Shown here piece after piece: positions 34,261-45,300 of a stretch of DNA of 64,000 nt. The notes below the pieces were generated by a model. That model did not search any database. It saw only the letters and a list, made by a program, of their open reading frames with translations, and had not been told where the DNA came from. How positions within the stretch are numbered: the first letter of the stretch is position 1; each line of letters starts with the position of its first letter. The translations under genes and the position numbers were made by a program. Origin of the DNA: Ophioderma brevispina (Eukaryota; Echinodermata; Ophiuroidea; Amphilepidida; Ophiodermatidae); contig JAMKCH010022346.1 in assembly GCA_023653785.1 (NCBI GenBank), positions 17,861-81,860 of the forward strand. The letters run 5' to 3'.

Positions 34261-34699
34261 CATGACGGCCCGGGGGGGGGGGGGGGGGGGGGGGGCACTC
34301 CCATCTTGGAAGCTACGTGTATGTAAGGCTGTTAAGACCCCCTTTTCAGCATCGTTGTCACCCAAAGACCCCATATTTTTTTTTTTAAAATTCACCCATT
34401 TTTACCATTTTACCATTGTCACCCAAAGACCCCTATTTTGGGAGAAAATTTTGAAAATGTTCACCCGAAAACTTTCATTGTTTAGAAAATGTTGCAAAAA
34501 TCTTACCCAAAGACCCCATTTTTTCGAAAATTTTGCCAATTTGTCACTCTGAAAAGTCCCTATTTTGGGCAATTTGGCTGTCTCTCACCCAAAGACCCCT
34601 ATGCTTTTCAGTCCTCTGTCACCGAATGCCCCAGGGTTTGGAAGCGCGAGCCTTACACCCATATCCATATCATAAGTGAGTGCCCTCCCCACCGGGCAT
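34261..34699 (+). mobile_element. G-run-ended MITE with inverted ends and direct flanks
   Basis: The left end (GCCCGGGGGG ... GCACTCCC) and right end (GAGTGCCCTCCCCACCGGGC) are inverted. ATGACGGC flanks both sides (34,262-34,269 and 34,698-34,705), so it is a probable 6-8-bp target duplication. The interior is a degenerate tandem of TCACCCAAAGACCCCTATTT every ~50-90 bp, which gives rise to long but meaningless frames. Confidence 0.7.
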
Positions 34700-34705
34700 G
34701 ACGGC

Positions 34706-36240
34706 ACAACAAAAATGCACAACAAAAATGCACACTTATGTACACATATGTATACAACTGACCATCAGTCACGCACAAACTGACATAACGAAGAAAAAGC
34801 AACAAAACTTAATTACCATACCGTGATAGCTAACAGTGCTATAATATGACAGCTTCAAATTCAGCATTTTACACAAAAGTTACTACCTTATGCGTAGGCA
34901 TTTGAACATTAGAAACTCACCAAATAACCAGCTAAAGCTATAGAATTCATAATGAACTGGCAGTATCGGTCTGTAGTCCATCCATCCTCTTCTGACATAG
35001 GTACAGACTAGTGTCTTACCGAATTATGCTACAAACGTGCAGGCGATTTTGTACAGAGCTGGTTAGGAAACTGGACGCATGTAAATTAATGAGATTGCTA
35101 TTGTAGTAGGCATTAGTGGCCATTGTGTCCATGCAAAGTGTATGCAAAACTGTAGTATTGTAACTGACAACAACAACACGCCTCACGTGTTTCACCCTAA
35201 AAGTAGCTGTAGTTGAATTATAACAGCGATCGGTTCGATACCTGTTATCAGATCGGTCGCATCATTTAAATACCTTCTTCACTGCCTGCATTGGTAAACC
35301 TCCTCATAAAGCTGTGCTTGAAAATACAGGTTTTCAGATCTTCGAGCGACCATATTGTTTGTTTCTGCAGATGTCAAAGGTCATATGAATGTGTCAAAGG
35401 TCGTATGTAAGTGATCCTTTTCGTGCATATGAGGGTAGTTCGAAATCAATATTTTTTTCATCCGGTTGCATAACGTCGAGAATCAGTCCAAATTAGGGCC
35501 GTGATGTTGTATGATAATGATGAAAACATCGCTACTCTAGCCAACTGACCATTTTTACTCTTTCGTTCATTTAGTTTTGCCGGTTCGAAGTCGACGAAGC
35601 ACATCCTCCGTTCAGAACACCCTGCAAATTAATAGTTCATTCATTTCCATCTCTGATACACATTACACCCTCTGTGCTAGGAAGTACAAACAGCGAATGT
35701 TATGTTTTGGTATCATCGTCATTTCATCGATGCTGCCATGTTTTTAATGAATTAATGATCCAAACATGGCCATGTGTCGCTCGTAAAATTATTGCACAAA
35801 TTGAAGCTTTTCACAGCACAGCATTGAAGATCGCACTGCAAAGTAAACTCTTAAGCACTCCGATGAGGTGCAAACGTAGTAGGTATCGGTAAAATAGAGG
35901 ATATAGAGGATAGAGGGTGCATGTAAGTGACAAAAACAGGTATTTTACATGAGTAATTTTCGTTGTGCATGGCAAGTATATTAAAGTACTGGTTACATAA
36001 TTTTTGCATATCTATTGTTATCCCTCGCCTCCACAAAAAATGAATGTACCAGGCTCGGGCCTCAACAAGACCACCATAATGTCAGCATGTTAAAGTCAAG
36101 TCTTGTTAAGGACCGAGTTCTCGGGCTAGTACAGACGGATTGGCAAATCACACATCCATAACTCACTGCATTAAAAATACCGTCAGTTTACCGCTCCCAA
36201 ATGAAAAGGCCTTCTGGATACGGCGTGAAGTTTGATCCAC
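34706..36240. other. No gene seen
   Basis: Unique AT-rich sequence. Two GTCAAAGGTC motifs (35,373 and 35,395) echo the AGGTCA clusters elsewhere. No exon is supported. Confidence 0.4.
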
Positions 36241-36294
36241 ACTATACAGGGTGTCCAAAAAAATGGTGCAAGGCAAAGCACTCTCGTTGGAGGC

Positions 36295-36395
36295 GAAAAA
36301 AAAAATAAAATAGTGACGTGATATTTACATCATATCACAAATGAAGACTTGGCTTTTGAATACCGTTTACAGAATCCGATTTGGTTGGTGCAATC
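36295..36395. repeat. Inverted repeat partner of 38,062-38,165
   Basis: GATATTTACATCATATCACA, GAAGACTTGGCTTTTGAATA and CCGTTTACAGAATCCGATTT here occur reverse-complemented at 38,065-38,150. The arms are ~1.7 kb apart and enclose the duplicated segments and an M1 MITE. The outer sequence ACAGGGTGTCC at 36,246 looks transposon-like. Confidence 0.65.
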
Positions 36396-36682
36396 CAGAG
36401 ATATGGCTGATATTCTAAGAGAGGGTGAAATACCATTTGTGCCACTTTTCAAAGAATGGCATAACTTAACACAATCAAACCATGCATGTTGATAGGACAC
36501 GTACGTTATTGATTTGCAAGAATTCATCCATCACACAATTATAATGCTTGATCCTTTTTCTTGTTACTTCATATCAATGTTTCTTTTTCGCAGTAAACAT
36601 TCTAAAATGACTTCATATATAGGTAAATTAAGAACATAAAAATAGAGCACACTCAGCTGGAAACATATAGACATTATCAAAC

Positions 36683-36887
36683 AATAGTTACTGCACATCT
36701 TGCATAAATAATACACATTTTGTTGTGAATAATGAATCACCCTGAAATAGGACATCTCGTTAATTATCCTCACACATTTAAGCACCAATTTAGTCATCAT
36801 TCTCCTAATAGTCCACTCAATCTACGGTATGACCTGGATAAAATTGCTATAGAAGGTTTTCTTGCTGTAACTTGCTGTGCAACCCCC

Positions 36888-36896
<9 letters not shown>
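36683..36896. repeat. ~200-bp direct duplication, copy 1, ending in a C-run
   Basis: From AATAGTTACTGCACATCTTG to TTGCTGTGCAACCC, identical by eye to 37,052-37,265 (constant offset 369). It runs into a C-tract (36,883-36,908) followed by an A-tract. The near-identical frames in both copies are not genes. Confidence 0.9.
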
Positions 36897-36918
<22 letters not shown>

Positions 36919-37051
36919 AAAAAAAAAAGGCATCAGTCCGAAAATTTGCACCCCATCATTTTCTGACAGTTTAGGCCCTACTGAAACCCAAACAGCAATA
37001 AAATCAATTTTAGCATGAAAATCCTACGGGAATACACAACAACCCACACTA

Positions 37052-37265
37052 AATAGTTACTGCACATCTTGCATAAATAATACACATTTTGTTGTGAATA
37101 ATGAATCACCCTGAAATAGGACATCTCGTTAATTATCCTCACACATTTAAGCACCAATTTAGTCATCATTCTCCTAATAGTCCACTCAATCTACGGTATG
37201 ACCTGGATAAAATTGCTATAGAAGGTTTTCTTGCTGTAACTTGCTGTGCAACCCCCCCCCCCCCA
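37052..37265. repeat. ~200-bp direct duplication, copy 2, ending in a C-run
   Basis: Second copy, also ending in a C-run, followed by a short CA repeat. That both copies break at the homopolymer suggests slippage or an assembly join there. Confidence 0.9.
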
Positions 37266-37378
37266 CACACACACACAACATTTCAAAAAGGTAGAAAAAA
37301 GGAAGCATGGCAAGACATGCTAATTTGCATAAAACCTATGTGCCATTTTTGCCTATATTTTGGTTATTATAGAACAAA

Positions 37379-37725
37379 TTAAAAGGGGACGACCCGATTT
37401 AAGTAAATACAGTTTTCATCTTGATAGCATGGTCTTCACCCCCAAACCCCATCTGTAGAGTTTTGCGCTGATATTTCAACCCGTTTTCATGTGAGAGCTA
37501 AAAACATGATTTTCTTCGCCCTATATAATTAATATCGGTCGACCATAATGGGGTACATTCTCGCTCATAACTTCCAAACCAAATATCCTTTAGCCCTAAG
37601 ATTTCGCAGGGCAAATGAGAAAAACAGTAGCTTTCTTCAAATATCAAAAATAAATATTGCCCACTTCCGGTAAAATCTTGGCGTATGGGGACGATGCTAT
37701 GAGCGACCAGGCCACGGCCCTTTAA
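37379..37725 (-). mobile_element. TTAA-flanked MITE, family M1 (copy 3)
   Basis: A 347-bp element from TTAAAAGGGGACGACCCGAT to GCGACCAGGCCACGGCCCTTTAA (read in parts), with TTAA at both borders and the same orientation as the copy at 1.8 kb. It is more diverged than the other two. Confidence 0.75.
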
Positions 37726-38404
37726 CTCTTGGGTCTTTTTTGCTGTCCAACATAGGACCCGAAGTACTTGAGGTCTAACCTTTTTTGAGTTGGGTACCGT
37801 GTGTAGTGCAGATAGGTTGATGATTCTCTTCCTCATTGCATATTCGACATGCATATTAATTCAATTGCGACAGTTCTTAATTTTCACCCCCGCGTTAACT
37901 TTGTTTTCCCCTTCCCCAAAATGCCGGAACATTGAAGCGGCAAGCCCAAGTCAAAAACCTTCAGCATTGATCAGGGAACCCCAAGACACCTTCAAATCTT
38001 TGTCTCCAGAGTTTGGTCACGGGATCTACAGGTTGGTCTTCTACTAATATGTCTAGATTGCAAAAAACCAAATCGGATTCTGTAAACGGTATTCAAAAGC
38101 CAAGACTTCATTTGTAATATGATGATGTAAATATTACGTCACTGTGTTATTTTTTCACCTTATTTTTTCACTTGACCACTGAAACCTCCGTTTGAGTTTT
38201 TATTGACCCTTTAAACATTATTCATAAATCCCCCACCATTTCCCGAAGATCGAACTTTACCTCGCCGACAATTACTCCATGGGATCAAAGAGAGAAAGAT
38301 GCTTGCATAAGGACATTGGTTACGCATATCGGCGAAGTAACTGATTTCTGCGCAGTTATTATTTTTCTAATTATACCTTTCAATACTCTGGGGTATGTCA
38401 AGTG
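37726..38404. other. No gene; inverted-repeat arm at 38,062-38,165
   Basis: Holds the second arm of the 36.3-kb inverted repeat. An 85-codon plus-strand frame (37,790-38,047) has no recognisable domain. Confidence 0.4.
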
Positions 38405-39560
38405 CAAAAGTTGCACATTTGTTTGAAAATGAATAAAATGTCATCACAGTTTCTTTTCCTAAATATCAGTGACCAGTAAATGTACATCATGCTGCATTGA
38501 CTCGAGCAAATAATAGCACTGTTGATATCCAGTAAATCCGCTCGGTATGCAGAGGATAAAGTACTTCAAATTACTTTTTATCTGGAAGTACAGAGCCATT
38601 GTTATTCAGTTGAAAAAGATTTCAGGTGCTCATCACCCGATTAAGATTGAGCTATTTTTTTTCATGACGCAAAGCACAAGATACTTGTCCTCTACGCAAA
38701 TAAATAAACCTAAGGCTTCTACTGTGCGTTCAATTATCTTTGACGGTATATTTCATCATTTTTCCGAAAAGGAAACAAAGATGAACAATAAATCAGGAAA
38801 GAAAGTTGTTTGGCAGACTGTGACCTAACATCTTTGTGCAGAAACAAAACTTAACTTACAGTAACTTCCCGCGTAACCCCTTTCTATTCAATTTACCGTG
38901 TTGTTAGCATAGGTCGCTAGACCCCCTTCTTTTGTATTTTTCTAAATACATGGTGGTAAATTGAATAGAAATGAGGTCTAGCAATAAGTTATGGATCTTG
39001 GTTCTGCACAAAGATGTTAGGTCACAGCTTACCAAGCAACATATCCACCATGAGTTTTGTTCACATTAGTTTCTTTTTTCAATAAATGATGAAATATACA
39101 GTCAAAATTATTGAACTCACAGTAGAACCTCAAAGTTTATTTTAATCACGAACGAGGCCAGCTCAATCCAAACTTGGTAGACGTTTCATATAGAAGTTCC
39201 AATTATACAAATGAGGTATTGCCATTGATTCCGTCCTGCACTATTGAACTACATCATACAGAGCGTACTTGAGACTTCTATGTGAAACGTCTACCCTAAA
39301 CTGGGCGGGAATAACGAGTCTATAACGACTGACATCTTTTCAATTGCATGGCCAGTAACAATGGCTCTGCAGTTCCAAATAAACAAAGGGAATCTGAAGT
39401 GCTTTGTCCGCTGAATACCAGGTGATTTACTTATCAATAACACCATTATTTGCTTGAGTCAATGTAGAATAGGGATGTTCCCTTGATCACTGATATTCAG
39501 AAAAGAAATTGAGATGGCATTTTATTAATTTTCATGAAAATGTGCAACCTTTACAATTGC
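38405..39560. mobile_element. Long foldback element, family F (second large copy)
   Basis: Left arm TTGCACATTTGTTTGAAAAT, TCACAGTTTCTTTTCC, AATATCAGTGACCA. The right arm ends with the inverse (TCACTGATATTCAGAAAAGA, AAATTGAGATGGCAT, TTTTCATGAAAATGTGCAA). ACCTAACATCTTTGTGCAGA and its complement stand in the inner arms. A ~120-bp hairpin (39,178-39,294, TAGACGTTTCATATAGAAGT and its inverse) is nested in the centre. Confidence 0.75.
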
Positions 39561-39773
39561 CATAACCAATAAATGATAATTATAATATTTATTATTATTT
39601 ATAGTGGAAAAATGGTTTACTTCTGCGAAGTATATAATCAAAATGAACAATTTTGCCTTTGATCCCATGGCCAAAATGTGAAGCTAGCAATCAAGAGTCA
39701 GCTTGCTCTTTAGACGATGCCCACACTTCAACAGCTTCCGGAACAGTAAAATTACGTCTTCTTAGGACACTTA

Positions 39774-40510
39774 GGCCCGTGTTCTCAAACGATGTTTAAC
39801 GCTAATCACTGGTTAAATCGCAATTTAAAAGCCCGCTAAAATAAACGCAATTCTCAAAGCATGGTTAACTTTAAACGCTGTTTAAATTTAAGTCGAACAT
39901 CGTTAAACATGCCTAAAACGTTGTTAAACTTAGACTTGGTCCGGGGGTAGTTTAAGGCGTGTTTAACTTCACGTTTTCATCAAATGCCTGATATTTTCAG
40001 CTCTATGTGATACTCGTGGTTAGACCAGTTACCTCCTTTATTTCTCTTATATTTCTTTTCCGAGTCCTCAGTTCATTTCTTCTCGTCCATTTTTCCTTTG
40101 CTTCTATTTTCATGCTCGTGTTTATCTGTTGTAGTATTTAATGATAGCAAGTGCGGCACAACGACACAAAACAGTTTTAAATAGGCCCGGGCTTTTGTCT
40201 CCATCATTCAACACATTTTAAAGCTCCTTGCGTAACGCGACATTCTTGAAATTTACCCGTGGGCTTCATGCGTTGCATTTACAACTACGGAAGGCATTGT
40301 CTGGCATATAAATATTGTTCACGCATACGTAATGATATAGGCGAAGATAAGTCACAGTTCAGTGGATGGTATTTACGGCGTTGAAATGCAGTGGTTAGCT
40401 AAACGACTTGTTAAAATATTTAACCTGCGGTTTTTTAAACAGTGCGTTTAGCTAACCACAGTTTAGGCCTAACCACCGTTTATTTTAAAAATCGTTTGAG
40501 AATACGACCC
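39774..40510 (+). mobile_element. 737-bp element, family H, copy 1 (TSD TTA)
   Basis: Ends GGCCCGTGTTCTCAAACG and the complement of GGGTCGTATTCTCAAACG, flanked by TTA on both sides (39,771-39,773 and 40,511-40,513). The near-identical relative at 40,739-41,476 is in opposite orientation. A 3-bp target duplication suits PIF/Harbinger-type elements. No transposase is present, and the subterminal regions contain repeated GTTTAAC motifs. Confidence 0.8.
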
Positions 40511-40571
40511 TTAAATTCTAAACTTTGTAATTAACTATGCTTGATAACACAATGGCTTGACCATTGATTAC

Positions 40572-41873
40572 TTAAAGCAATATTAGCACATTTTTTGAAG
40601 AGCGCCCCCAATTTTTCTAAAATTTTGAGATTTTTACATGGTTGCATTGGTAACTGGCTAGTAAACTATACCTGTGAATGGTTAAGCTCGAAAATGTCTA
40701 TGTGTCACAAACGAAGGAATTTTGTAATTAGAATAATTGGGCCGTATTCTCAAACGATGTTTAAAATAAACAGTGGTTAGGCCTAAACTGTAGTTAGCTA
40801 AACGCACTGTTTTAAAAACCGCAGGTTAAATATTTTAACAAGTCGTTTAGCTAACCACGGTATTTAAACGCCGTAAATATCATCCACCGAACTGTGACTT
40901 ATTTTCGCCTATAACATTACGTGCGTGTGAACAATATTTGTATGTCAGACAATGCCTTCCTTAGTTGTAAATGCAATGCAGGAAGCCCACGGGTAAATCT
41001 CAAGAATGTCGCGTTACGCAAGGGGCTTTACAATTTGTTCAATATGATGGAGACAAAACCCCGGGCCTATTTAAAACTGTTTTATGTCGTTGTGTCGCAC
41101 TTGCTATCATTCAATACTAGGCCTATAACAGCTACACATGAACATGAAAATAGAAGCAAAGGAAAATGGACGAGAAGAAATCAACTGAGGACTCGGAAAA
41201 GAAAGATAAGAAAAATAAAGGAGACAACTGGTCTAACCACGAGTATCACATATAGCTGAAAATATCAGGCATTTGATGAAAACGTGAAGTTAAACAAGCC
41301 TTAAACTACCCCGGACCAAGTCTAACTTACAACGTTTACACAGTTTAACGATATTCGGCCTAAAATTTAAACAGGTTTAAAGTTAACCATGCTTTGAGAA
41401 ATTGCCGTTTATTTTAACGGGCGTTTAATGCGATTTTACCAGTGATTAGCGTTAAACAAGTTTGAGAATACGGTGCATTATTATCGGGGATCCCCGATAA
41501 TAATTCATCGGCTCTGCTCTTGTGAAACGGCCTTCAATGTGAAATACCGGGGAAAAATTAGCGACATGTACGTGTCTACGCTCATACCATTAGTTGTTTA
41601 TTGGTTCAGGCAAGTCAGTTAGAGGTCATTTTCTCCGAGGTGGCACTATTTCATCATGGACGGATGCATAAACGTTAGCATTTCAGCTCTGCCGTTAAGT
41701 CCAATCTGGGATCCCAATTCTAATTACAAAATCGATTATTTTATGATAAATACGCATTTTTATGCATTTCTCGTTCGCAGGTATAGTTTCCTCGACAATT
41801 ACCAACGTAACTGTGCAAACTAATCAATTTTGAAAAATGGGGGAGCTCTTCAAAAAATGTGCAATATTGTTTG
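40572..41873 (+). mobile_element. MITE family A copy, split by a family H element
   Basis: Left part 40,572-40,738 and right part 41,477-41,873 together match the complete copy at 2342-2894. The right end is degenerate (GAGCTCTTCAAAAAATGTGC). The interruption is the 738-bp family H element with an ATT duplication at its borders. Confidence 0.85.
40739..41476 (-). mobile_element. 738-bp element, family H, copy 2, nested (TSD ATT)
   Basis: Starts GGGCCGTATTCTCAAACG and ends CGTATTCTCA-type complement (GAGAATACGGTGC). It is flanked by ATT at 40,736-40,738 and 41,477-41,479. The uninterrupted family A copy (AGAATAATCATTATCGGGGA near 2500) provides the empty site and confirms the borders. The 112-codon frame inside is not conserved in copy 1. 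Confidence 0.85.
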
Positions 41874-41879
41874 AACTAT

Positions 41880-42149
41880 ACCATCAGACGGGTGGCCCTT
41901 CCGGGAGATGCTTATAATAAGCTCTTTACTTTCTTTGTAAGCCTATTGTATTGCCCATTGATTTGACAGCAGCCTTTGTCATCCGTCATACCTCGGCTGC
42001 ACAGTGACCCTACGGGCGGTGTTCTTAATGATTTCTATGCCGGTTGTAGCCGAACATTTTTATGTTAAGAAAAAGTTTAAAGCCTATTCAAATCACATTT
42101 TCTAAATAAAAGCGCTACTTCTTTTACGATTGTCGCGGTTTGTCGCCTA
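41880..42149. other. No gene seen
   Basis: Short unique stretch between the nested transposons and the AACGCGTT region. Confidence 0.4.
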
Positions 42150-43420
42150 AGGAAAGTGAAAAGTAGGCCCAAAAGTTCGCGAATTCGCGGTGGAGGCCTT
42201 TGAAGGTCGCGGCGAGTAACGAAAGTCGCCCAATTGGGATAACGAAACGCGGGTTTGGCAAACCCCTGTGACTAAACACAAAAGGCCGACGCATATCGCA
42301 AGCCATAAAGGCCATAACGTATTGCTGCACGCGTTGCGACAAACAGTAGACCCACGCGTTTGAGGACATTGACGCAAAAGCGTTGCGACTCCCCACCCCC
42401 CGTCGCGTCCGTCTGGGCCAATAAAAATTCATGAATTTCTGTGACGTATACCAAAAAAGAGACCCACAACGCGTGCTAAGGATACTTGGCAACGCGTGCA
42501 AACCTTAACGAACGCGGTTGCGAGAAATTTCAACAACGCGTTTGCCAAGATTCACAACGCGTTGTATGGTCCACAAGCATAAGGGTCATAAGTATTGCCG
42601 AAACGCGTTGTGAAAAGAGTCACACGCGTTGCGACATTTCGTCAACGGCGTTTGTGCGACATTTCAGCAACGCCTTTGCGACATTTCGGCCACGCGTTGC
42701 GGTATTTTGTCGGCAATCAAAATCATGAATATCTGTGACGTATTAAAAATAAAATCTCACACCGCGTTGCGACCCTCACAACGCCGTTGCAAGCATTCCC
42801 AACGCGTTGCGCAATACGTAGACCCTTATTGCCTTCACAAAGCGTTGTGACGTTGACAACATGTTGATGAAGCTTACAACGCGTTGGTTGAGAGGCTTGC
42901 AACCGCTTGTGAAGCCATAAGGTCGCAACGTATTGTAGCCGCGTGTGGTCTATTGTTTGAAAATACGTTCACATATGCATGATTTGATTGGCCGGACGCC
43001 GCAAACGCGTTGCTGAAATGTCCTAACGCGTTGCCGAATGTAGCACGCATGTGCTCTTTCTCACAACGCCCCCCCCCCCCGTTGCGGCAAGTACGTTATG
43101 ACCCTGTATGGCTTTGGGCCTCGCAACGCGTGTGAAGTCTGCAACGCGTTGTGAAGCTACCGCAGACGCGTGGTGAAGGCTTAGCCAACGCGTTGTGAGT
43201 TGCCAAACAACGCGTTGATAGATTACTTTGCAACGCGTTGTGGGTTATTTTTGTGAAAACTACGTCACAGAAAATTCATGATGTTTTTGATTGTACCGGT
43301 ACGTCGAACGCGTGGCCGAAATGCCGCAACGCGTTGCTACTTTCTCGCAACGCGTTGCGGCAATTACGTTATGGCCTTTATGGCCCTGCGATAGAATCGC
43401 ACCGACCAGAGCAAGCAACA
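42150..43420. repeat. Region dense in the palindromic AACGCGTT motif
   Basis: Variants of GCAACGCGTTGCGA recur every ~20-50 bp for about 1.2 kb, separated by variable text often containing TACGTTATGGCC. A flanking motif AAATTCATGAATTTCTGTGA occurs at ~42,424, again near 42,720, and inverted at ~43,262, so the region is partly folded back. GC content and CpG density are far above the surroundings. The many frames here follow from the motif and are not genes. Confidence 0.85.
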
Positions 43421-43617
43421 ACGGTTTACCGAATGGCAAACAATGGATACGCGACGGAACACAAAGGGGGGGGATAGCAACACAAGGGGGACGGTCTTGA
43501 CATAACAAGGGGTGCACATAATACTGTGGGCCTCTCGCGTTGGACAAATACGTTATATTGAATGCTTCGCACACAAATAAATACTAATTACATAGTAGAC
43601 CAATTCCGGGTTATTAA

Positions 43618-44410
43618 TTTTGACAATCTTCATGGGCGACTCTCAGTTTTATTACACCAGTACTTCGACACAAATGCAATATTTGAAAAATTTGATAGAG
43701 AATAGACTTCTAAAAACAAAGACATGACCTATACACAATCAATGAAGCAAATGACGCATTAAAGAGGCTTCCTTTCATTAAAATATAATTTACTGAGAAA
43801 CTTTACACGCCATTGTGTTCTGGGTCGATTGAAAAGTTCTTGGGTATATCTGTACCGCAATATATTCTCCAATCTCGACGGTATTATAGTAAAACAGACA
43901 AGCGATAATAGCCAATTCGTTCGGTCGTAAAGAAAGTGCCCTCGTGAAGTTGAAAGTCAATGATGGATAGAAACACAACTTTGCCTACAGGGGCCGTTAT
44001 GTCTATTCACGCAGTAACGATCCTCTGGGTAGGTGGATGGATAGTCGGTTGACGAAAAGTTGCCGGTTCTGAAAAGCTTGCACTGCATTCTCTCCCTCGG
44101 CTTGTTGTTGTAACGAAGCAAAATTACAGTGTATTGGTTCAGACCCAAGTTCATTCATTATTATGTTTTCAGAACTTCCATCCTATACTTTCTGCACACT
44201 TACAGCAAACCAATAAAATGCAAATTGGGCATGTGGTTTACTAATTTTCCCCACACTTGGTCATCTCACCCACTATATTGATAGAGTGCACAGTTCACAT
44301 GCATAAGTTGGATTACAGTGAAAAGTTATGTATAATAAATGGTTGAGGAGTAGAGGAAAGTAGGATGGTCCATTTGGGGAGGGAGGGGGAGTGTGTAGGA
44401 GTGTCGATGA
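43618..44410 (-). pseudogene. Decayed duplicate of the CUB exon and its flanks
   Basis: The stretch matches ~29,340-30,115: the 3' flank (CACCAGTACTTCGACACA), the CUB coding part, and the upstream intron (CAGTGTATTGGTTCAGACC, CCCCACACTTGGTCA, ATAGAGTGCACAGTTCACAT). In the coding part GNFSSTDYPSTYP is still readable on the minus strand. At least three small indels change frame, the acceptor CAG has become CAACAACAAG, and the donor GTATGT is lost. It therefore cannot supply a CUB domain. This is a duplicated exon that died. Confidence 0.85.
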
Positions 44411-44429
44411 TTAGCTGGCATTGGTTGTT

Positions 44430-45300
44430 ATTTTAGGTGTGGTGTATGGGGCTGCTGCTTCCAATTTGTGGCAGACAGTTCCATTTCTTTTGTGGTTCCC
44501 AGGTGCTACTGGTGCCAATTATTGGTGGTTCACTTGCCTACGGGTCCAATTTGGGGAGTTCCCTGGGGCGTCGGTATCAATTTCGTTGGTGGTTCCAAGT
44601 TGATACGGTTCCATTTCTTTGTGGGTCACTGTACGCATTGGTTCCATTCTTGGCGGGTTTTTCCACCATATACTGGTTCCCTTTGAGAGTTGTTTCCTGG
44701 TGGTGTGGTTACATTTCTTTGGTGGTCCCATGGCTACTGGTTCCCACTATTGGAGATTCCCGTGTTTATGGTTGTATTTCTTTGGTCGTTACACAGGGTT
44801 ACGATTCCATTTTTGGGTGGTTCCTTGAAGCTGCTGCGTTCCAATCCTCTTGTTACTCAAATTGCTAATGGTTCATTTTGTTGGTTTTCCGGTGGCTATC
44901 GGTTCCATTTCTTGTTGTATTTCAGGGTCTGCTGGTTCCACTTTTGTGGTCAAAGTGGCTACTGGCTTCCCTTTTGGTGAGTTCCTGTGGATGTGTTGAT
45001 AGTTTTCGGTGGTTCCCAGTGGTTACTAGTTCCAATTATGGGTTGTTCCCAATGCCTGGTGGTGCCATATCTCGACGTCTACTGGTTGGATGTGGGGAGG
45101 GGGGGGGGGAGGGGGGGGACCATGGGGGGGGGGCATTGTGGCTGTTGGTTCCATATATTTGGTGGTTCCATAGGCTACTAGCTAATATTTTGTTGGTTAT
45201 GGTGTCTACTGATTTCATTTCTTGGTGGTTCCATGTCGATTGGTTCCCTTTATTTGGTGTTTCTGGTGGCTACCTTGTTTTCATTTAATTGTCCTGGATA
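44430..45300 (+). repeat. Degenerate TTCC/GGTGG minisatellite
   Basis: Imperfect units of the type GGTTCCATTTCTTTGGTGG and GGCTACTGGTTCCCA recur every ~35-75 bp. The composition is strongly G/T on the plus strand, with G-runs at 45,093-45,135. Overlapping frames in all three phases show that the apparent proteins are by-products of the repeat. Confidence 0.8.

Noticed and set aside
36732..37382. Two near-identical frames starting MNHPEIGHLVNYPH
   Set aside because: They reflect a 200-bp nucleotide duplication that runs into C-tracts. The antisense frames are duplicated as well, so there is no sign of coding selection.
42124..43574. Overlapping frames of 65-125 aa on both strands
   Set aside because: They arise from the AACGCGTT repeat, overlap each other in several phases and show no domain.
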